A program made the translations under genes and the position numbers. 12,892 nt of DNA, from assembly GCA_016765335.1 (NCBI GenBank), contig JAESQE010000004.1, positions 1,792-14,683 of the forward strand, read 5' to 3'. The DNA comes from Planctomycetaceae bacterium. Lineage in GTDB: Bacteria; Planctomycetota; Planctomycetia; Planctomycetales; Planctomycetaceae. Shown here one piece after another: positions 1 to 7,657 of this stretch. Each line of letters opens with the position of its first letter. The first letter of the stretch is position 1. Below the pieces are notes generated by a model. That model was not told the DNA's origin. It worked only from the letters and a program-made list of their open reading frames with translations, and did not search any database.

Positions 1-93
1 CTCTGCTACCAAGACAAACGCAACTGCCAGCAGGCAAGCTTTAAGTGCCATAGACATACCAGTACTCTTCATCGTCTTGTGCCTTTTATTCAT
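1..93 (-). CDS. Secreted protein of unknown function, N-terminal signal peptide only (cut by window edge)
   Basis: A leftward open frame runs off the left edge. In-frame ATGs lie at 93 and 72. The visible residues include MKSTGMSMALKACLLAVAFV from the second ATG, followed by LVAE: a short basic start and then a hydrophobic core, which is a classical Sec signal peptide. The start at 93 adds MNKRHKT, giving a more basic n-region. Neither ATG has a strong ribosome binding site; the start at 72 has AAAAGG about 9 nt upstream. A possible promoter lies at 201-228. The mature protein is outside the window, so only export can be inferred. Confidence 0.55.
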   Translation of the reverse strand, partial: MNKRHKTMKSTGMSMALKACLLAVAFVLVAE

Positions 94-200
94 AACTTGT
101 TATTCACCTGCATGTCCTTGTTCCAACATGTTGCCAGATTGGAGCAGAAACGTGCAAATGACCTTTTCTGTTTAGATAAGATGCCGCATTGATTCTGTAC

Positions 201-228
201 ATCATACCTACGTGAACAAAACCCTCAA
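201..228 (-). promoter_or_regulatory. Candidate promoter for the leftward secreted-protein gene
   Basis: On the minus strand TTGAGG (228-223) is followed by 16 nt and TATGAT (206-201). The -10 matches the sigma70 consensus at five of six bases and the -35 at four of six. It sits about 110 nt upstream of the ATG at 93. Support is sequence only. Confidence 0.3.
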
Positions 229-261
229 TAGTTAACTCGATATATCTGTTGAGATTCTAAA

Positions 262-460
<199 letters not shown>

Positions 461-533
461 CAGAAGTGGACGTTCAAGTTGACTCTGCTAAATGATGACC
501 AGCAGCCGTAACTCGCACTGCTGGACAAGCTGT

Positions 534-932
534 TTAGACCGGATACATGGGTAACAATCGTTCGGACACATAGGTAACACTTTCCCGAACTGTTTTCAAT
601 ACGTTTGGCTTGATCATGTTGCAGGTGCATACGTTGCTTGTAGCACGAAAAGGTAACAAAATGGATATGCTTTTCGTTGTCATAAACTCTACGTTCAACC
701 ACCCCGGCAAGCCTTTCGTATGGCAGAGAGTCCATCCAAAAAAAAAGCACATGGCGCGAGCATCTTGCTCACGTTCTTCCTGTTTCACTTTCTCGGATTT
801 AGGTTGCGGATCGGCTCCTTGAACATCCTTTCCACTAGGCGATATCAGACTAAACAATACCAGCATGATTATCCCAGCAGCAGTGCCGATCATAACTGAC
901 TTCATATTTTTGAAATCCCGCTGCTGTGCCAT
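534..932 (-). CDS. Small single-pass membrane protein, 3' end replaced by transposon debris (likely truncated)
   Basis: The frame starts at ATG 932 with an AGAGA-type weak ribosome binding site about 9 nt upstream. It begins MAQQRDFKNMKSVMIGTAAG and continues IIMLVLFSLIS: a basic N-terminus and one hydrophobic segment at residues 12-31. A charged, low-complexity tail rich in K, E and Q follows to about residue 59 (about position 756). From there on (AMCFFFGW...) the frame runs out of register through the RAYT remnant and the insertion-sequence-like repeat, giving about 70 residues with no plausible fold. I think only residues 1-59 are ancestral. Function is unknown. The gene could still make a chimeric protein, or be decayed. 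Confidence 0.4.
   Translation of the reverse strand: MAQQRDFKNMKSVMIGTAAGIIMLVLFSLISPSGKDVQGADPQPKSEKVKQEEREQDARAMCFFFGWTLCHTKGLPGWLNVEFMTTKSISILLPFRATSNVCTCNMIKPNVLKTVRESVTYVSERLLPMYPV
541..579. repeat. Tandem 16-bp direct repeat resembling an insertion-sequence end
   Basis: GGATACATGGGTAACA (541-556) and GGACACATAGGTAACA (564-579) match at 14 of 16 bases with a 23-bp period. The reverse complement, GTTACCTATGTGTCC, resembles terminal sequences of integrase-type insertion sequences; that link is from memory and not verified. The repeat abuts the point where the RAYT remnant loses its reading frame, so it probably marks the insertion or deletion boundary. Confidence 0.4.
597..735 (-). pseudogene. 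REP-associated tyrosine transposase (RAYT, Y1_Tnp/IS200-like) N-terminal remnant
   Basis: Read leftward from ATG 735, the peptide begins MDSLPYERLAGVVERRVYDN and continues EKHIHFVTFSCYKQRMHLQ, then HDQAKRI. The pattern RRVYxNExHxHFVTFSCYxRR..L.HDxAKxI is the N-terminus of planctomycete RAYT proteins, single-strand DNA transposases using one catalytic tyrosine. The second beta-strand HUH motif and the tyrosine helix expected further on are missing: after about position 597 the frame enters the insertion-sequence-like repeat and no homology continues. About 45 of some 150-200 residues remain, so the gene is dead. It overlaps the end of the membrane-protein frame in another reading frame, joined through a nine-base A run (T on the coding strand) near 738-746. 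Confidence 0.6.
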
Positions 933-960
933 AATTAATTTCTCTCAGAAAAATAATATC

Positions 961-1130
961 GGAGGGGTGGCTGGGGACAGGTTGTCGTTATTGAGGTTGT
1001 TTTTCGTAATGGCTTCCCGACAACCTGCCCCCAGAGCATTTGAAATTCTTCACAACCTGGGGGCAAGCCACCGATGAAAACCGCTTGAGTTTTACCGCTT
1101 ATTGAGGTGATTTGTCCCCAGCCACCCATT
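961..1130. repeat. Nested inverted-repeat element (MITE/REP-like)
   Basis: Perfect 15-bp terminal inverted repeats GGGTGGCTGGGGACA (965-979) and TGTCCCCAGCCACCC (1113-1127) bound the element. Inside, GGGGACAGGTTGTCG (973-987) pairs with CGACAACCTGCCCCC (1018-1032) at 14 of 15 bases, and CTGCCCCCAG (1025-1034) pairs with CTGGGGGCAA (1057-1066) at 9 of 10. TTATTGAGGT is directly repeated at 988 and 1100. There is no coding capacity. It lies 40 bp past the end of the amidohydrolase-like gene and could also act as that operon's transcript 3' end. Confidence 0.6.
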
Positions 1131-1169
1131 ATTGAATCATGATCATGTAACGCATAGGAAAATTCAATG

Positions 1170-2933
1170 CTACATGATTGGCTGGAGAAGATTTCGAAAA
1201 TTTTCACCTAGAATTAAGCGTTTCTCTGCTTCGGTAATGTTAGCTGTGGTTACTTTGCATAGCTCTGTTCCGAGTGAGCGTGAAGGCAGATGACTACCAA
1301 ATACGACACGCTTGGCTCCCAGTTCTCGTACAGCCATTTCAATCAAGCCGGCAGTGGCGTCGAAGCCAGAGGTTTCAACCAGTACATTGCCCGCCTGGCG
1401 AACAGCTCGAATCCCTTTCTCCCATTCGCCGCCTGCGTGAGCGCACAGAAATTTCTGCTTCGGAAACCGAGCGGCTAGTTTTGCTAAATCAGAAGGAGTC
1501 GATAAGCCTGGCCCCTGTTTGCTGCCTGTCTTAAACCAGGTGTGCTGCATGATGACACCGTTTAGCTCGCCAATTCGTTCAATCAGCGGATCAATACTCG
1601 GGTTGTTGCAAGTTAACGCTCCCGGTCCACTCCCTGAAAAATAGACACCAAGCATTGGGCCATCCCGTAGCCAGCGATTCAATGCGTTAAGTGAAGCAGG
1701 TATGTCGTTTGCATTGAGCTGAATCATACCTAACAACAAATTCGGCCATTTCTGTAACGGCTTCAAAATAGTATCCGGGTTCGAACGAAGTTTCTTTTCC
1801 AGCTCGGCATCGTTAGTCGTTCCAATTCCGACATGTGCAAAATAACAAAGCTTTTCGAACTTCGCTTTCTTTATCACAGGCTGTGTTCGCTCGATATCTG
1901 CTATCAATTTACTGCTGCCATCGCGTCCGGGATGAGAATGAGACGGGGTGAAATAGGAATCCCAAATCCGGTATTCCTCTAACTTTTTTGGAGTAGGCAA
2001 TCCCATATGAAAATTGGGCTTACTATTTACCGTCGCCTTAACGCTTGGCCTAATTGGTATTAACTGCTGAGCATTATCCGAAAGCACCGCTTGAAGCGTT
2101 GCCTCATTAAGAATTGACGATTCGTGTACTCGAACCAACGCGGCTTCGGGGATGAGAAAAGGGGCATGAGATCCAAGCAGGATTTTACCTTGTGGAGCGT
2201 TGTTTACAATTTTCGGTACGCCATCAATACTCTCCACCCGAGCCGTATCGAAGTACACGCCGGGAGTGTTTGCCAGTTTTTCGAACAAAGGCAGAGCAGG
2301 TCGATAGTTGAGAATTTGAACTTTGGCGAAGTCAACCTGCTGCATCACTTCAACAACAGGGGAAAGATCAACATCTTGTATGTGTACCAGCCGGTGCTGA
2401 GTCCGGGTGTCTTCCATGGCCGTTGCAATTTGCACAAATCGTCCTGCCGAAGTTGCAAGTTTAAGCAACTCAACAAAACGTGGATCGTTCAGTTGGTATC
2501 CGTGATAGCCAGGATAAATGCGAATCCCAGGCATGTTGTGCATTTCAATGCACTGCTTCAAATCATTCTTCCAGCCCGGCAAGTTCGGATTGATCGCACC
2601 GATTGGAATCAATTCATCGTGCTGTTGACACTGCTGAGCCAACCGAGAATTCACCCCAGCGACATCGCGGTGAAGCAAAGCTTCAAAGCTTCCCGCCCAG
2701 GCTTGCACAACACCAAGTGAGCGGAGTTTTTTCACCAGAAGGTTTGTTTCATCCAGCGGCAATCGACGAAATGGCCAATGAAACAGACTGATGTTCGTAT
2801 CAATAATTCCGAACTTCAATGCATCACGATTTTCAGCCAAAGCAGATTTACCAATCAACAGGGAGGCAGTACTGGATGCCGCTGCAACGCTTAAAAGCTG
2901 ACGTCGATTTAATTGGTTACCGACCTTGTTCAA
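1170..2933 (-). CDS. Tandem amidohydrolase-2-like protein, exported
   Basis: The protein has 587 residues, about twice a single amidohydrolase_2 domain. The N-terminus has a Tat/Sec-like signal (NRRQLLSVAAAS, then a hydrophobic stretch and ALA). Two similar TIM-barrel halves follow, roughly residues 40-295 and 320-585; each starts with an (I)xD(T/S) strand and ends with LGSH or FGSH then P. Normal metal-site motifs are altered: the first-strand HxH is replaced by DTNIS (45-49) and DSYFT (325-329), and the terminal Asp of GSD is His (256, 548). His464 and His499 of the second half remain. The start is TTG 2933, overlapping the DUF1501 stop by 4 nt, with AAGGAG 8 nt upstream, so it is translationally coupled. 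Family assignment is good; substrate is unknown, and enzymatic activity is uncertain because of the altered ligands. Confidence 0.8.
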   Translation of the reverse strand: MNKVGNQLNRRQLLSVAAASSTASLLIGKSALAENRDALKFGIIDTNISLFHWPFRRLPLDETNLLVKKLRSLGVVQAWAGSFEALLHRDVAGVNSRLAQQCQQHDELIPIGAINPNLPGWKNDLKQCIEMHNMPGIRIYPGYHGYQLNDPRFVELLKLATSAGRFVQIATAMEDTRTQHRLVHIQDVDLSPVVEVMQQVDFAKVQILNYRPALPLFEKLANTPGVYFDTARVESIDGVPKIVNNAPQGKILLGSHAPFLIPEAALVRVHESSILNEATLQAVLSDNAQQLIPIRPSVKATVNSKPNFHMGLPTPKKLEEYRIWDSYFTPSHSHPGRDGSSKLIADIERTQPVIKKAKFEKLCYFAHVGIGTTNDAELEKKLRSNPDTILKPLQKWPNLLLGMIQLNANDIPASLNALNRWLRDGPMLGVYFSGSGPGALTCNNPSIDPLIERIGELNGVIMQHTWFKTGSKQGPGLSTPSDLAKLAARFPKQKFLCAHAGGEWEKGIRAVRQAGNVLVETSGFDATAGLIEMAVRELGAKRVVFGSHLPSRSLGTELCKVTTANITEAEKRLILGENFRNLLQPIM

Positions 2934-4399
2934 TTCAAGATCTCCTTAACAACCCGGGGAGGTTCTATTCCGGTGAGTCGGGTTTCCAATCCGCTGCGAG
3001 TGAAAAACAACTTTTCATGATAAAGACCTAGTAGATGCAAAATCGTCGCATGGAAATCGTGAACACTCACAGGGTTTTCTACAACGCTATGACCAAATTC
3101 GTCGGTCTTCCCGTAAGAAGTTCCCCCTTTAATACCGCCACCCGCCATCCATGAAGTGAAGGCCTGCATGTTGTGGTCGCGACCGGAAAAACCATCAGAG
3201 GATTTCTGCGTTGTGGGAGTCCGACCAAACTCGCCGCCCCAAATCACCAATGCCGAATCGAGCAAACCACGTTGCTTAAGATCTTGAAGCAATGCCGCAA
3301 CTGGTTTGTCAGTACGTTGACAGGTTCCCCGATGATTCGCCGCCAAATCGGCATGACTATCCCAGGGCTGCTCTTCCAGAAAGAGTTGCACAAATCGGAC
3401 GCCACGTTCGACCAATCGACGCGCGAGTAAACAACGCCTCGCGAACGAATCTGTCATGTTCTCTCCCACGCCGTACATCGAAAGAGTCTGTTTGCTCTCG
3501 CGAGACAAATCGAGTGCCTCTCCTGCTGACATTTGCATCCTGGCTGCCAAGCCATACGATTCTATTCTGGCATCCAGATGGGGATAATAAGGACGATCTT
3601 TGCGGTGAATTTCATCCAGTTGATTCAGTAAATCCCGTGCAGACTCGGTCACAGCTGAAGGTTGTTCGTATTGTGGTTTGAGGTTCAAAACGGGAGAACC
3701 TGTCGGGCGAAACGGAGTCCCTTGATAAACGGGGGGCAAATACCCTGCTGTCCAATTGCGAGTGCCGTTTTTCGGAAGCCCCAACGGATCGTTCAGCACA
3801 ACATAAGCAGGCAAGTTCTGGTTTTCGCTGCCCAACCCGTACACTGACCAGGCACCGAAAGTAGGAGAGCCCATGAATAACTGCCCGCTATGAATTTTAT
3901 AGAGTGCGTTGTCATGGTTTGGATGATCAGTCCACATCGAATTGATTAAACAAATATCGTCAGCCATCTTCGCGGTGTGTGGTAAAACATCAGACATCCA
4001 CATTCCCGACTCGCCATGTTGTGCAAATTTATATTGCCCGCCCATCATCACGCCGATATCAGCGGTGCTCTGGTTGCCGATATCTTCCACATTGCCCGGA
4101 TACGGCTTGCCATCCATTTTGTTCAAAATAGGCTTCGGATCGAATAGATCCATCTGACTCGGTCCACCATTCATAAACAGGTGGATAACCGAAGTCGCGG
4201 TCGCGGGATGATGAGGTTTTTTAGGCTTGAGGTTGTACTGCTTTATTGGTTCGTTTAAATGAGTCTCCTCAGCAAACACCGAGCGATCATCGAAGAAGTC
4301 CTGGTACAACATATGAGCCATCGCGGCACCGAATACACCATCGCAAGTACGTGCGAAGAAATCGCGACGTGAGTTTTTATTTGAATTTTGTTCGGACAT
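2930..4399 (-). CDS. DUF1501 (sulfatase/alkaline-phosphatase-like) protein
   Basis: The protein has 489 residues from ATG 4399 and begins with a Tat-like signal, NSRRDFFARTCDG. Hallmarks of DUF1501 are visible: VIHLFMNGGPSQMDLFDPKP near 71-90, SMWTDHPNHD near 154-163, WDSH at 346-349, WGGEFGRTP at 387-395 and GRDHN at 406-410. These correspond to the metal-binding regions of the alkaline-phosphatase superfamily fold. In planctomycetes DUF1501 genes usually sit beside PSCyt/PSD1 genes, as here: the ATG is 5 nt past the upstream TGA. An in-frame TTG at 4408 overlapping that stop by 4 nt is an alternative start; neither has a clear ribosome binding site, which favours translational coupling. The biochemical role is unknown; a role in extracytoplasmic polymer breakdown has been guessed for this gene pair. 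Confidence 0.9.
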   Translation of the reverse strand: MSEQNSNKNSRRDFFARTCDGVFGAAMAHMLYQDFFDDRSVFAEETHLNEPIKQYNLKPKKPHHPATATSVIHLFMNGGPSQMDLFDPKPILNKMDGKPYPGNVEDIGNQSTADIGVMMGGQYKFAQHGESGMWMSDVLPHTAKMADDICLINSMWTDHPNHDNALYKIHSGQLFMGSPTFGAWSVYGLGSENQNLPAYVVLNDPLGLPKNGTRNWTAGYLPPVYQGTPFRPTGSPVLNLKPQYEQPSAVTESARDLLNQLDEIHRKDRPYYPHLDARIESYGLAARMQMSAGEALDLSRESKQTLSMYGVGENMTDSFARRCLLARRLVERGVRFVQLFLEEQPWDSHADLAANHRGTCQRTDKPVAALLQDLKQRGLLDSALVIWGGEFGRTPTTQKSSDGFSGRDHNMQAFTSWMAGGGIKGGTSYGKTDEFGHSVVENPVSVHDFHATILHLLGLYHEKLFFTRSGLETRLTGIEPPRVVKEILN

Positions 4400-4404
4400 C
4401 AGAT

Positions 4405-7278
4405 TCAATCAATATAAAGAAAGGCTGCGGAGTTGAAGATGGTGTGACAATATGTTTCCAATGCAGCTTGAGAGTCACCTTTCCAGCTTAACTTTAATTC
4501 TCGCAAAGTCTTGATTCCCAGACGCTTTTCCTGTTCACCAGGTTCCCGGCTTAACGCCAGTTGATAAACCGTAGAAACCTGAGCTTCAAGCCCCTGATTA
4601 TTTTGGTCGGCAAGAATGTTTTTCACACGATCAGCAAACGCAACGGCCAGTAAGCGAATTCGCTTGTTGTTCATTAACATTAACGATTGAGGCGAAACCG
4701 TCGAGACGCTGCGGTCAACACAATTTGGTCCCATTTCCGGATAGTCAAAAGTGCTCATCATGGTCGGTATTTCAGTACGGCGATATTGCAGATAAACGCT
4801 TCGCCTCCAACCACCACCAACAGACGCATTGGCACTCACTAAACCGTCAGGTTCAATCGTCACAGAGACCGGCGGACCACCAGTTGTGTCATCAAGTTTC
4901 CCGGAAATGAACAACAATGAATCACGAAGCGATTCCGCATCCATTCGTTTCAAAGGCATGTGAGAAAGAAGCCGATTCTGAGGGTCGATTTTCTGGTGCT
5001 TTTCAGAAATGTAACTAGATTGACGGTACACGCGAGAGTTCATCATCAGCCGATGCATATCCTTGATACTCCAGCCTTGCTCGATAAATTTCAACGCCAG
5101 CCAATCGAGTAATTCTGGATGTGAAGGAGTTCCCCCTTTGACGCCGAAGTTTTCAATTGTGCTTACCAATCCCGTACCAAAATGATGATGCCAGATTCGA
5201 TTCACCATCACTCGTGAGGTCAATGGATGATCCGGCTGTATCAACCAATTCGCAAACGCCAGCCTGCGTCCCGTTTTAGGTGTACCTTCAGGGAAAGGAG
5301 TTTTTATATCAAAAGGTGTGCGGCCATTTGTCAAAACTGATGGTACGCCCGGCCCAACCAATCGCCCGGGTTTGTCGTAATCACCTCGTCGCAGAATGTA
5401 AGTAGGCGAAGGAGCACCGCGGTCCCACAATGCACGAATCGTCAGCGGAGGCTCCATCTGCATGCGAACCTGTATTATCTGTTGTTCAATTTCTCGTAAT
5501 GCAACCTTGGCCTCAATAACCAGCTGCGGCTGATCAGCGTCAGGCATTACTTCGGCTCGTCTTAGCTTCTCGACAAGGTTCCGTTGCGGCTGTGTTCGAT
5601 TGTTATCTGCAATCTTTAATGCAACAAATGTCTCTATACGATCAGCTTCAGATTGTTCTGGGTAATGCTGACGTAGTGTTTCGGTTTGCAGCAACTTGAT
5701 CGCGTTCGTTAAACTGGCATTCAGCTTGGCGAGCTTCTTTGCCAAAGGGGGATTCTTTTTACGGACTTGTTCTTTTCGCTCGACAGTCGCGATCTTAAGG
5801 GTGCGATTCTTAAAAGTTAGCCAGTCATGTTCGTCAAATGCACCCTGGAAGATTGCCTTGAATCGGTAATAGTCGCGGTGAGGAATTGGATCGTATTTGT
5901 GAGAATGGCATCTCGCGCACTCCATGGTGAGGCCCATGACGCCAGAACCAAGTACGTTAATGGCATCACCAATAACACCCAGGCGTTCGGGATGAAAGTT
6001 CATCGTTCGAGACCCCGTTTGATCGATCCCCATTCGAAGAAAACCAGTGGCAACCAAATTATTAACCATCTGGTCAGTGATCAGCGGGGCCTTGTCGTAA
6101 TCGATTAATTCGTCGCCCGCTATTTGTTCCAGCAGCATACGGTCGTAGGGTTTGTCATCGTTAAATGAACGGATTACGTAGTCGCGGTATTTCCAGGCAA
6201 CTGCTCGCACGGGGTCCGATGACACGCCTCCTTCAGAATCTGCATAGCCAGCCACATCAAGCCAATATCGCCCCCAGCGTTCTCCGTAAGCTGGTGAGGC
6301 AAGCAGTTCCTCAATCATTAACTGATACCAGTCGGATTGTTTTTTGTTTCGCCACTTCTTCCAATCTTCAAGACTGGGTGGCAATCCAATCAGATCCAGA
6401 TAAACGCGACGAATTAATGTGTCACGATCAGCTTCCAGAGAAAAGTCGAGATTATGCTTTTTCAGTTCTTCCAGAATGAACTCGTCGATTGATTCATATT
6501 TTGAATTTACCCGTGGCGGGTTAAACGCCCAATGCTTACGGTCTTCCTTGGTAATAAGTGGGTCTTCTTCAGTCGTTGCGACATCAGGGGCAACATCAAC
6601 CACAGGAGCCTTGGCTGCAATCCATTTGCGTAGAACGTCAACTTCTGATTGAGGTGGTCGCCTTACAAAAAACTTCAACAGCAGATCCTGTGGAGGACAG
6701 GCCTGGCTTTCAATTCGCTGAATCATCAAACTTGAATCGGGAGAACCAGCCACAAAGGCAGGCCCGGTTGCCCCTCCTTTGAGCATTGTGTTTGGAGTTC
6801 GCAAATCGAGTTGCCCTTTTTTGAGACGCGGACCATGACACGTCGTGCAACGCAAAAGCAAAATGGGGAGCACATCGTGCTGAGTGATTTCGTTTTCGAT
6901 TGCCTCCTGTTTATGTTCAGACTTCGCACCGTTTGCAATCCAGTTGCGAACCAGTTCACGTTCCTTATTGGTCAGCTGTGGTTCCTCTTCGGGAGGCATG
7001 TCACCATCAGCGATCATAATCCACAGCAAACTGTCATCCAAAGTTTCAGCAACGGCTGGTTCCCCAGATTCTCCGCCCCGCAGCAAACCTTTGATCGAAG
7101 AAAGATCAAGTTCCCCTTTGCGAGTCTTTTCACTATGACACTTCCCGCACTTATTAACGAAAACAGGCAGGATATCAGATTCATAAACCAGCGGTTTCTC
7201 TTCAGCATTGCACGGTTGCGCAAGCAGAAAACCGAAAACAATCAGACTCACTAGAATAATAAATCGATGAGCAAGCAT
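4405..7278 (-). CDS. Planctomycete cytochrome-domain protein, PSCyt1 x2 - DUF1549 - DUF1553 (PSD1)
   Basis: A 957-residue exported protein. Residues 1-25 are a Sec signal (hydrophobic FIILVSLIVFGFLLA, then NAEE). Two PSCyt1 domains carry haem motifs CGKCH (44-48) and CTTCH (144-148); the first also has the typical MPPEEEP near 94. The PSCyt2/DUF1549 domain spans about 262-470, with DLIGLPPS, the segment YGERWGRYWLDVAGYADSEG at 331-350, and a further CARCH (454-458). The DUF1553/PSD1 domain covers about 675-930, with RLAFANWL, NRIWHHHFGTGLV and FDYPEMGPNC. A coiled region near 490-600 separates the two halves. It is the first gene of the leftward operon. These proteins are abundant in planctomycetes and presumed periplasmic c-type haem proteins, but no reaction is established. 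No strong ribosome binding site precedes the ATG. Confidence 0.92.
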   Translation of the reverse strand: MLAHRFIILVSLIVFGFLLAQPCNAEEKPLVYESDILPVFVNKCGKCHSEKTRKGELDLSSIKGLLRGGESGEPAVAETLDDSLLWIMIADGDMPPEEEPQLTNKERELVRNWIANGAKSEHKQEAIENEITQHDVLPILLLRCTTCHGPRLKKGQLDLRTPNTMLKGGATGPAFVAGSPDSSLMIQRIESQACPPQDLLLKFFVRRPPQSEVDVLRKWIAAKAPVVDVAPDVATTEEDPLITKEDRKHWAFNPPRVNSKYESIDEFILEELKKHNLDFSLEADRDTLIRRVYLDLIGLPPSLEDWKKWRNKKQSDWYQLMIEELLASPAYGERWGRYWLDVAGYADSEGGVSSDPVRAVAWKYRDYVIRSFNDDKPYDRMLLEQIAGDELIDYDKAPLITDQMVNNLVATGFLRMGIDQTGSRTMNFHPERLGVIGDAINVLGSGVMGLTMECARCHSHKYDPIPHRDYYRFKAIFQGAFDEHDWLTFKNRTLKIATVERKEQVRKKNPPLAKKLAKLNASLTNAIKLLQTETLRQHYPEQSEADRIETFVALKIADNNRTQPQRNLVEKLRRAEVMPDADQPQLVIEAKVALREIEQQIIQVRMQMEPPLTIRALWDRGAPSPTYILRRGDYDKPGRLVGPGVPSVLTNGRTPFDIKTPFPEGTPKTGRRLAFANWLIQPDHPLTSRVMVNRIWHHHFGTGLVSTIENFGVKGGTPSHPELLDWLALKFIEQGWSIKDMHRLMMNSRVYRQSSYISEKHQKIDPQNRLLSHMPLKRMDAESLRDSLLFISGKLDDTTGGPPVSVTIEPDGLVSANASVGGGWRRSVYLQYRRTEIPTMMSTFDYPEMGPNCVDRSVSTVSPQSLMLMNNKRIRLLAVAFADRVKNILADQNNQGLEAQVSTVYQLALSREPGEQEKRLGIKTLRELKLSWKGDSQAALETYCHTIFNSAAFLYID

Positions 7279-7462
7279 TGTGGCGTATTTTATTGTTAGA
7301 GGATGACTTGGACAAGAAACAATAGGCGTGAACTCAGTTGCATAAACAGTAGTTTATTTTATCAAGCCAGCCTGCTATAAACAATCGGTAATCATAAATA
7401 ATTGCGTTTCAAAACTGACTTCAGCAGTTAAAACAAAGCTATTGCAGAAGCCTTTGGGGATC

Positions 7463-7497
7463 GTGTCGCTAATCATGCTATCGTACGTTAGTGACAC
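7463..7497. promoter_or_regulatory. Inverted repeat, candidate operator
   Basis: GTGTCGCTAA (7463-7472) and TTAGTGACAC (7488-7497) are complementary at 9 of 10 positions, the exception being a G-T pair, with a 15-bp centre. No T-run follows, so it is not a terminator. Its position just upstream of the candidate promoter at 7522 suits a repressor or activator site. Confidence 0.3.
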
Positions 7498-7521
7498 AGA
7501 TCTGGCTGTCCGCCGCTTTGT

Positions 7522-7552
7522 TTGACTCAGGGAGAGTAAGTAACCGTATAAA
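7522..7552 (+). promoter_or_regulatory. Candidate promoter for alpha/beta hydrolase gene
   Basis: TTGACT (7522-7527), a 19-bp spacer and TATAAA (7547-7552). The boxes match the sigma70 consensus at five of six bases each, but the spacer is longer than the ideal 17. The start codon is about 100 nt downstream. Confidence 0.35.
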
Positions 7553-7657
7553 CCGGCGTGGACCGGCACGTCCTTCCTTGAAATTCTCATGCTTTGCCTG
7601 TTAGGCTGGCGGTTGAATCTTGTCCATTGGCTTACACCCCCTGAATTGGAGCACACG

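Larger units (their letters stand above)
7279..7657. other. Divergent intergenic region between PSD1 operon and alpha/beta hydrolase gene
   Basis: This 379-bp gap contains the upstream regions of both divergent genes. The part next to the PSD1 gene (7279-7380) is AT-rich but shows no convincing -35/-10 pair. An inverted repeat lies at 7463-7497 and a possible rightward promoter at 7522-7552. I see no gene here. Confidence 0.5.

Noticed and set aside
935..1207. 90-residue minus-strand frame across the inverted-repeat element
   Set aside because: It is encoded by palindromic repeat DNA, overlaps the end of the amidohydrolase-like gene and shows no domain or ribosome binding site.
2124..2720. 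198-residue plus-strand frame inside the amidohydrolase-like gene
   Set aside because: It is the antisense shadow of a well-supported coding region, with no family resemblance and no promoter.
7589..7657. Earlier start for the alpha/beta hydrolase
   Set aside because: It would add 23 residues before a clear signal peptide; ATG 7658 has GGAG at proper distance.
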